DNA of 56,328 bases from Ignavibacteria bacterium (GTDB taxonomy: Bacteria > Bacteroidota > Ignavibacteria > Kapaibacteriales > UBA4661): contig CANHDJ010000021.1 of NCBI GenBank assembly GCA_947459425.1, forward strand, positions 1-56,328, in the 5' to 3' direction. The notes beneath the pieces were generated by a model. It saw nothing but the letters and a program-made list of their open reading frames with translations, was not told the origin of the DNA and made no database searches. Position numbers and translations under genes: made by a program. Of this stretch, positions 55,217-56,328 are shown piece after piece. Position 1 is the stretch's first letter. Every line of letters begins with the position of its first letter.

Positions 55217-55303
55217 CTAGTAATTCCAAGAGGCTTCAGGACTGGTGCGTGTTTCGTGGTAAAAACTCGGTATGCTGGTTTCGATATACACTTTGGGTTT
55301 CAT
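55217..55303 (-). pseudogene. Remnant of a PIN-domain toxin (N-terminus only)
   Basis: From 55303 the minus strand reads MKPKVYIETSIPSFYHETRTSPEA and then stops. MKPKVYIETSIPSFY is the standard start of a family of PIN-domain proteins of about 150 residues. Only 28 residues remain before the HigB fragment begins, so two toxin genes were joined by a deletion here. Confidence 0.75.
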
Positions 55304-55372
55304 GGAGCCTAAACTAGGGAAAAACAGGCACAAAAGCAAGCATTGTCCGACCGCAAGCCAAGGCGTTTCCCG

Positions 55373-55415
55373 TCGCTGGAAGCGACAAGTTCGGCGTTTC
55401 AAGGCGGGAAGTACC
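55373..55415. repeat. Second dispersed repeat family, copy 2
   Basis: Begins TCGCTGGAAGCGACAAGTTC. It contains its own small hairpin TCGC-tggaa-GCGA, and TTCCCG just before it pairs with CGGGAA near its end. Roughly four fifths of the bases agree with 54688-54731. Confidence 0.55.
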
Positions 55416-55443
55416 TGTTTCGGTTTAGTATTATGCCAAAAAT

Positions 55444-55992
55444 TTACTTTGCTGAAAGCCTAATATATCCAATTGAAATATGTGCAATTAGAATGAACGC
55501 CGACAAACAGACAAGTACAGAAACATATTGAAAATATAACACTCCTAGCAAAATAATATCAAAGGGCGGAGTAAAAAAAGCAATCAAAGCGACTCGACCT
55601 TCTCCATCAACGTGATTCAACGCAGTATTTGTTATCAATATGAGAATCGTTAAGTGTGAAAAAATTACCCCTAAAACCGACCATAAAACTGTATGCCACG
55701 AATTATGATGCTTATTGTATGCCCTTTCTGCGATTACAAGAATTAGGGCAAACAGTGCTAAATAAAACATAAAAAACTGCTTTGCATGGAGAGCGATGAC
55801 TTCGATATATCCAAAAAGCTGTTCTAATTTCTCGATTTTCAAAGAAAATGGAAAGGCTGCTGTTGATGCTCCCAAGATTAATGCAATAACTGTTTCAATT
55901 TTTTTTAGAGATTGAAAAATATGCCCAAATTTATCCCAATATATTAGGAGAGCAGCTATTCCAATACCAAGAAGACCTAATAGTGTAATCAT
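55444..55992 (-). CDS. Polytopic membrane protein, unknown function
   Basis: 182 residues with about six hydrophobic segments: ITLLGLLGIGIAALLIYW, VIALILGASTAAFPF, FFMFYLALFALILVIAE, VLWSVLGVIFSHLTILILIT, FDIILLGVLYFQY and VLVCLSAFILIAHI. Short charged loops lie between them, with no soluble domain. A/T-rich compared with neighbours, which hints at transfer. Not recognised. Confidence 0.65.
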   Translation of the reverse strand: MITLLGLLGIGIAALLIYWDKFGHIFQSLKKIETVIALILGASTAAFPFSLKIEKLEQLFGYIEVIALHAKQFFMFYLALFALILVIAERAYNKHHNSWHTVLWSVLGVIFSHLTILILITNTALNHVDGEGRVALIAFFTPPFDIILLGVLYFQYVSVLVCLSAFILIAHISIGYIRLSAK

Positions 55993-56182
55993 AAATTTGT
56001 AAATAACAAAATTTTCAGTTCCCTCATTCTTACTGGTTGAGCCATTTTTCCCACCGAACTCTAAAAATACGAATTATCATTGGCAAAATAAGCCCAAAAG
56101 ACTTTGACGATTTGATTTTTGAGCAATCCTTACAGCAGCACGTGGGGGTTACTGCTTCGCTGAAATGAGCGGAACAACAATC

Positions 56183-56328
56183 GGTAGTGGTATAAATTTA
56201 CATGATTTTATGTAAGTTTGTAAGAAATAAAGACGTTTATTCCCTCTATCGTTCCACTATGATTACCGAAACCCATACCCATAGCTGCGGAAAATGCGGC
56301 AGTACCAATATCGTTCGCAATGGCATCA
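56183..56328 (+). mobile_element. Left end of an IS1-family insertion sequence (cut by window end)
   Basis: The sequence from GGTAGTGGTATAAATTTACA onward leads into an IS1-type transposase start 76 bases later. GGTAGTG is a usual tip for IS1-family elements. The right end is outside the window. Confidence 0.55.
56259..56328 (+). CDS. IS1-family transposase, N-terminus only
   Basis: Reads MITETHTHSCGKCGSTNIVRNGI up to the window end. The CxxC zinc-ribbon half followed by STNIVRNG is the start of the IS1 InsA-type DNA-binding protein. Partial. Confidence 0.75.
   Translation, partial: MITETHTHSCGKCGSTNIVRNGI

Noticed and set aside
54688..55415. Integron attC sites or a CRISPR array
   Set aside because: Only two imperfect copies 685 bases apart, no regular spacing, no GTTRRRY/RYYYAAC core pairs, no integrase or cas gene.

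Overview
The window reads as chromosomal DNA of a Gram-negative bacterium of the Bacteroidota/Chlorobi/Ignavibacteria/Kapabacteria assemblage (FCB group). This is an inference. It rests on three things: an ATP synthase locus in the order atpI-like, B, E, F, H, A, G with no atpD or atpC; a His-rich N-terminal extension on AtpB; and several families whose closest remembered relatives are in that group (the 473-residue unknown at 10.1 kb, the short rhomboid tail domain, secreted TlpA-like proteins). Two heptose genes (hldD, rfaE2) imply lipopolysaccharide. IspG is the short form. Shine-Dalgarno motifs are patchy: clear before atpE, absent before many genes.

Layout. 0-0.9 kb: remains of an IS5-type element. 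1-8.3 kb (minus strand): an aldo/keto reductase, an unknown protein, threonine deaminase ilvA, a HicA/HicB pair, leuA, and proline/glutamate-semialdehyde dehydrogenase. 8.5-23 kb (mostly plus): initiator tRNA-fMet, thiolase, a conserved unknown, a UDP-glucuronate decarboxylase-like enzyme, recX, holB (minus), pgk, rhomboid protease, a patch of small membrane genes including two broken ones, ispG, DinB and BON proteins, ccmE, then DUF2237 and thioredoxin on the minus strand. 23-31.4 kb: the ATP synthase locus, interrupted by a secreted YfiR-like gene (between atpH and atpA) and by hldD-yciI-rid (between atpA and atpG). 31.5-36.3 kb: rfaE2, a six-PAS histidine kinase and a receiver-plus-kinase protein.

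36.4-56 kb is almost entirely minus strand. One long collinear run carries hflX, vapBC, argG, a BrnT-like/RHH pair, an MNT/HEPN pair, a TlpA-like thioredoxin, an esterase, argC and leuB, so amino-acid biosynthesis genes are interleaved with three toxin-antitoxin modules. Farther right, valS is flanked on both sides by accessory cassettes: Rpn nuclease, DUF2442, an unknown membrane protein with a 65-residue partner, antitoxin-Doc, four tandem Uma2-type genes, an XRE regulator with a truncated HigB, and a PIN remnant. The window ends in the left end of an IS1-family element.

The most interesting part is the ground around valS. Two separate gene cassettes there lie between direct repeats made from bits of neighbouring genes (the DUF2442 start and the valS tail; a 34-base Uma2-tail-plus-leader repeat). 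This suggests a site where small toxin-antitoxin-like cassettes are repeatedly inserted and rearranged. Also notable are a strong hairpin between atpE and atpF, a CxxxY-type CcmE, a 12-base-period TGTCAG array, and two small dispersed repeat families.
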